A stretch of 6,518 bases of DNA. Origin: Thermoplasmata archaeon. Lineage in GTDB: Archaea > Thermoplasmatota > Thermoplasmata > Thermoplasmatales > Thermoplasmataceae. The notes under the pieces were generated by a model. It had not been told where the DNA came from. It ran no database searches and saw only the letters and a program-made list of their open reading frames with translations. The DNA lies in NCBI GenBank assembly GCA_021833045.1, contig JAKBGP010000121.1, positions 1 to 6,518 of the forward strand, given 5' to 3'. Below are positions 6,190 through 6,518 of this stretch, piece after piece. The stretch's first letter is position 1; every line of letters begins with the position of its first letter. The translations under genes and the position numbers were made by a program.

Positions 6190-6399
6190 TTAAAGATATC
6201 GGCATACAATCTGGAAAGGAAGTGCGGATACCTGTTCACCTACTATTCGTATCATCCACTCATCAGGTATGTGAAATCCCAGGTCAGACCTTACCCCAAT
6301 GCTCTCGTACGAGTTCCTGACTGTATCTTTTCCTAAGAGTTTCTTGAGTCTAGTCTTTGGATGTACGAAACACCATAGAATAAGTTGTACTGCATTTGG
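6190..6399 (-). pseudogene. Protein-like open stretch without a start, unknown remnant
   Basis: The minus strand is open for 69 codons between a TGA (6402-6400), just outside the tRNA 3' end, and a TAA (6192-6190). It reads like real protein, including KTRLKKLLGKDTVRNSYES, IGVRSDLGFHIPDEWMIRIV and GEQVSALPFQ. There is no ATG, GTG or TTG in its first two thirds, so it cannot be an intact gene as it stands. I do not recognise the family. It may be the C-terminal scrap of a gene cut off when something was inserted at the tRNA, or a chance open frame. Confidence 0.28.
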
Positions 6400-6402
6400 T
6401 CA

Positions 6403-6474
6403 AGGATAGGTAGGGATTTGAACCCTAGTAAATGGGATCTGCAGTCCCACGCATAACGTCTCTGCCACCTATCC
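6403..6474 (-). tRNA. tRNA-Cys (anticodon GCA)
   Basis: The minus strand folds into a full cloverleaf. The acceptor stem GGATAGG (6474-6468) pairs with CCTATCC (6410-6404) and is followed by discriminator T73. The anticodon stem TGGGA/TCCCA encloses the loop CTGCAGA, giving anticodon GCA. The T-stem TAGGG/CCCTA encloses TTCAAAT. The D-arm GGCAGAGACGTTATGC and the U73 discriminator match archaeal tRNA-Cys, and no CCA is encoded. One oddity is the D-loop, where archaeal tRNA-Cys usually has GGGG: here it reads GACG, so the invariant G18 seems to be C. The gene may still be functional. It points its 3' end towards the winged-helix/RelE unit and the operon. Confidence 0.9.
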
Positions 6475-6483
6475 GCGAAATGG

Positions 6484-6508
6484 GTATTATTTAATGAATA
6501 ATTATTTT
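6484..6508 (-). promoter_or_regulatory. Possible TATA box of tRNA-Cys
   Basis: Upstream of the tRNA on the minus strand lie AAAATAATTATT (about 6508-6497) and TTAAATAATA (about 6493-6484). The first is centred about 29 bases before the mature 5' end, a usual archaeal spacing if a few leader bases are trimmed. The region is AT-rich throughout, so the exact box is uncertain. Confidence 0.35.
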
Positions 6509-6518
6509 TGCCTTCTTG

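Noticed and set aside
5809..6336. Plus-strand frames opposite the winged-helix gene and the fragment beyond it
   Set aside because: They are antisense to better-supported minus-strand coding sequence and show no family features.

Overview
The window looks archaeal and most resembles the Thermoplasmatales or a related acidophilic lineage. The grounds are AT-rich DNA, A/T-rich TATA-like boxes a short distance upstream of start codons, a possibly leaderless gene, an archaeal-type tRNA-Cys without an encoded CCA, an archaeal-type RelE relative, and surface proteins crowded with N-x-S/T sequons. The lineage is an inference; no marker gene is present to prove it.

Layout from left to right. (1) 2-211, plus strand: the C-terminal end of a major facilitator superfamily transporter. 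(2) About 369-853, minus strand: a badly decayed DDE transposase, recognisable only by joining pieces from all three minus frames. (3) 873-5274, minus strand: a tightly packed six-gene operon. In transcription order it holds a secreted cysteine-rich protein (4321-5274), a membrane-anchored surface protein (3748-4302), an ABC ATPase (2842-3732), an ABC-2 type permease (1953-2870) and two more small membrane-anchored surface proteins (1468-1956 and 873-1475). The last five are joined by overlaps or very short gaps, mostly with good Shine-Dalgarno sites, and a T7 tract follows the last stop. (4) 5556-6123, minus strand: a small two-gene unit of a winged-helix protein and a RelE/ParE-family toxin relative, whose reading frame is broken near its N-terminus. 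(5) 6190-6399, minus strand: an open, protein-like stretch without a start codon, which I do not recognise. (6) 6403-6474, minus strand: tRNA-Cys(GCA).

The most interesting part is the six-gene operon. Its layout (secreted disulphide-capable protein, dedicated ABC transporter, several one-pass exported proteins) fits a peptide or protein export and self-protection cassette such as an archaeocin-type system. It also fits assembly of a cell-surface complex. No single gene proves either reading. The cassette lies between a transposase relic and a toxin-antitoxin-like pair beside a tRNA gene, a setting typical of an accessory genomic island.
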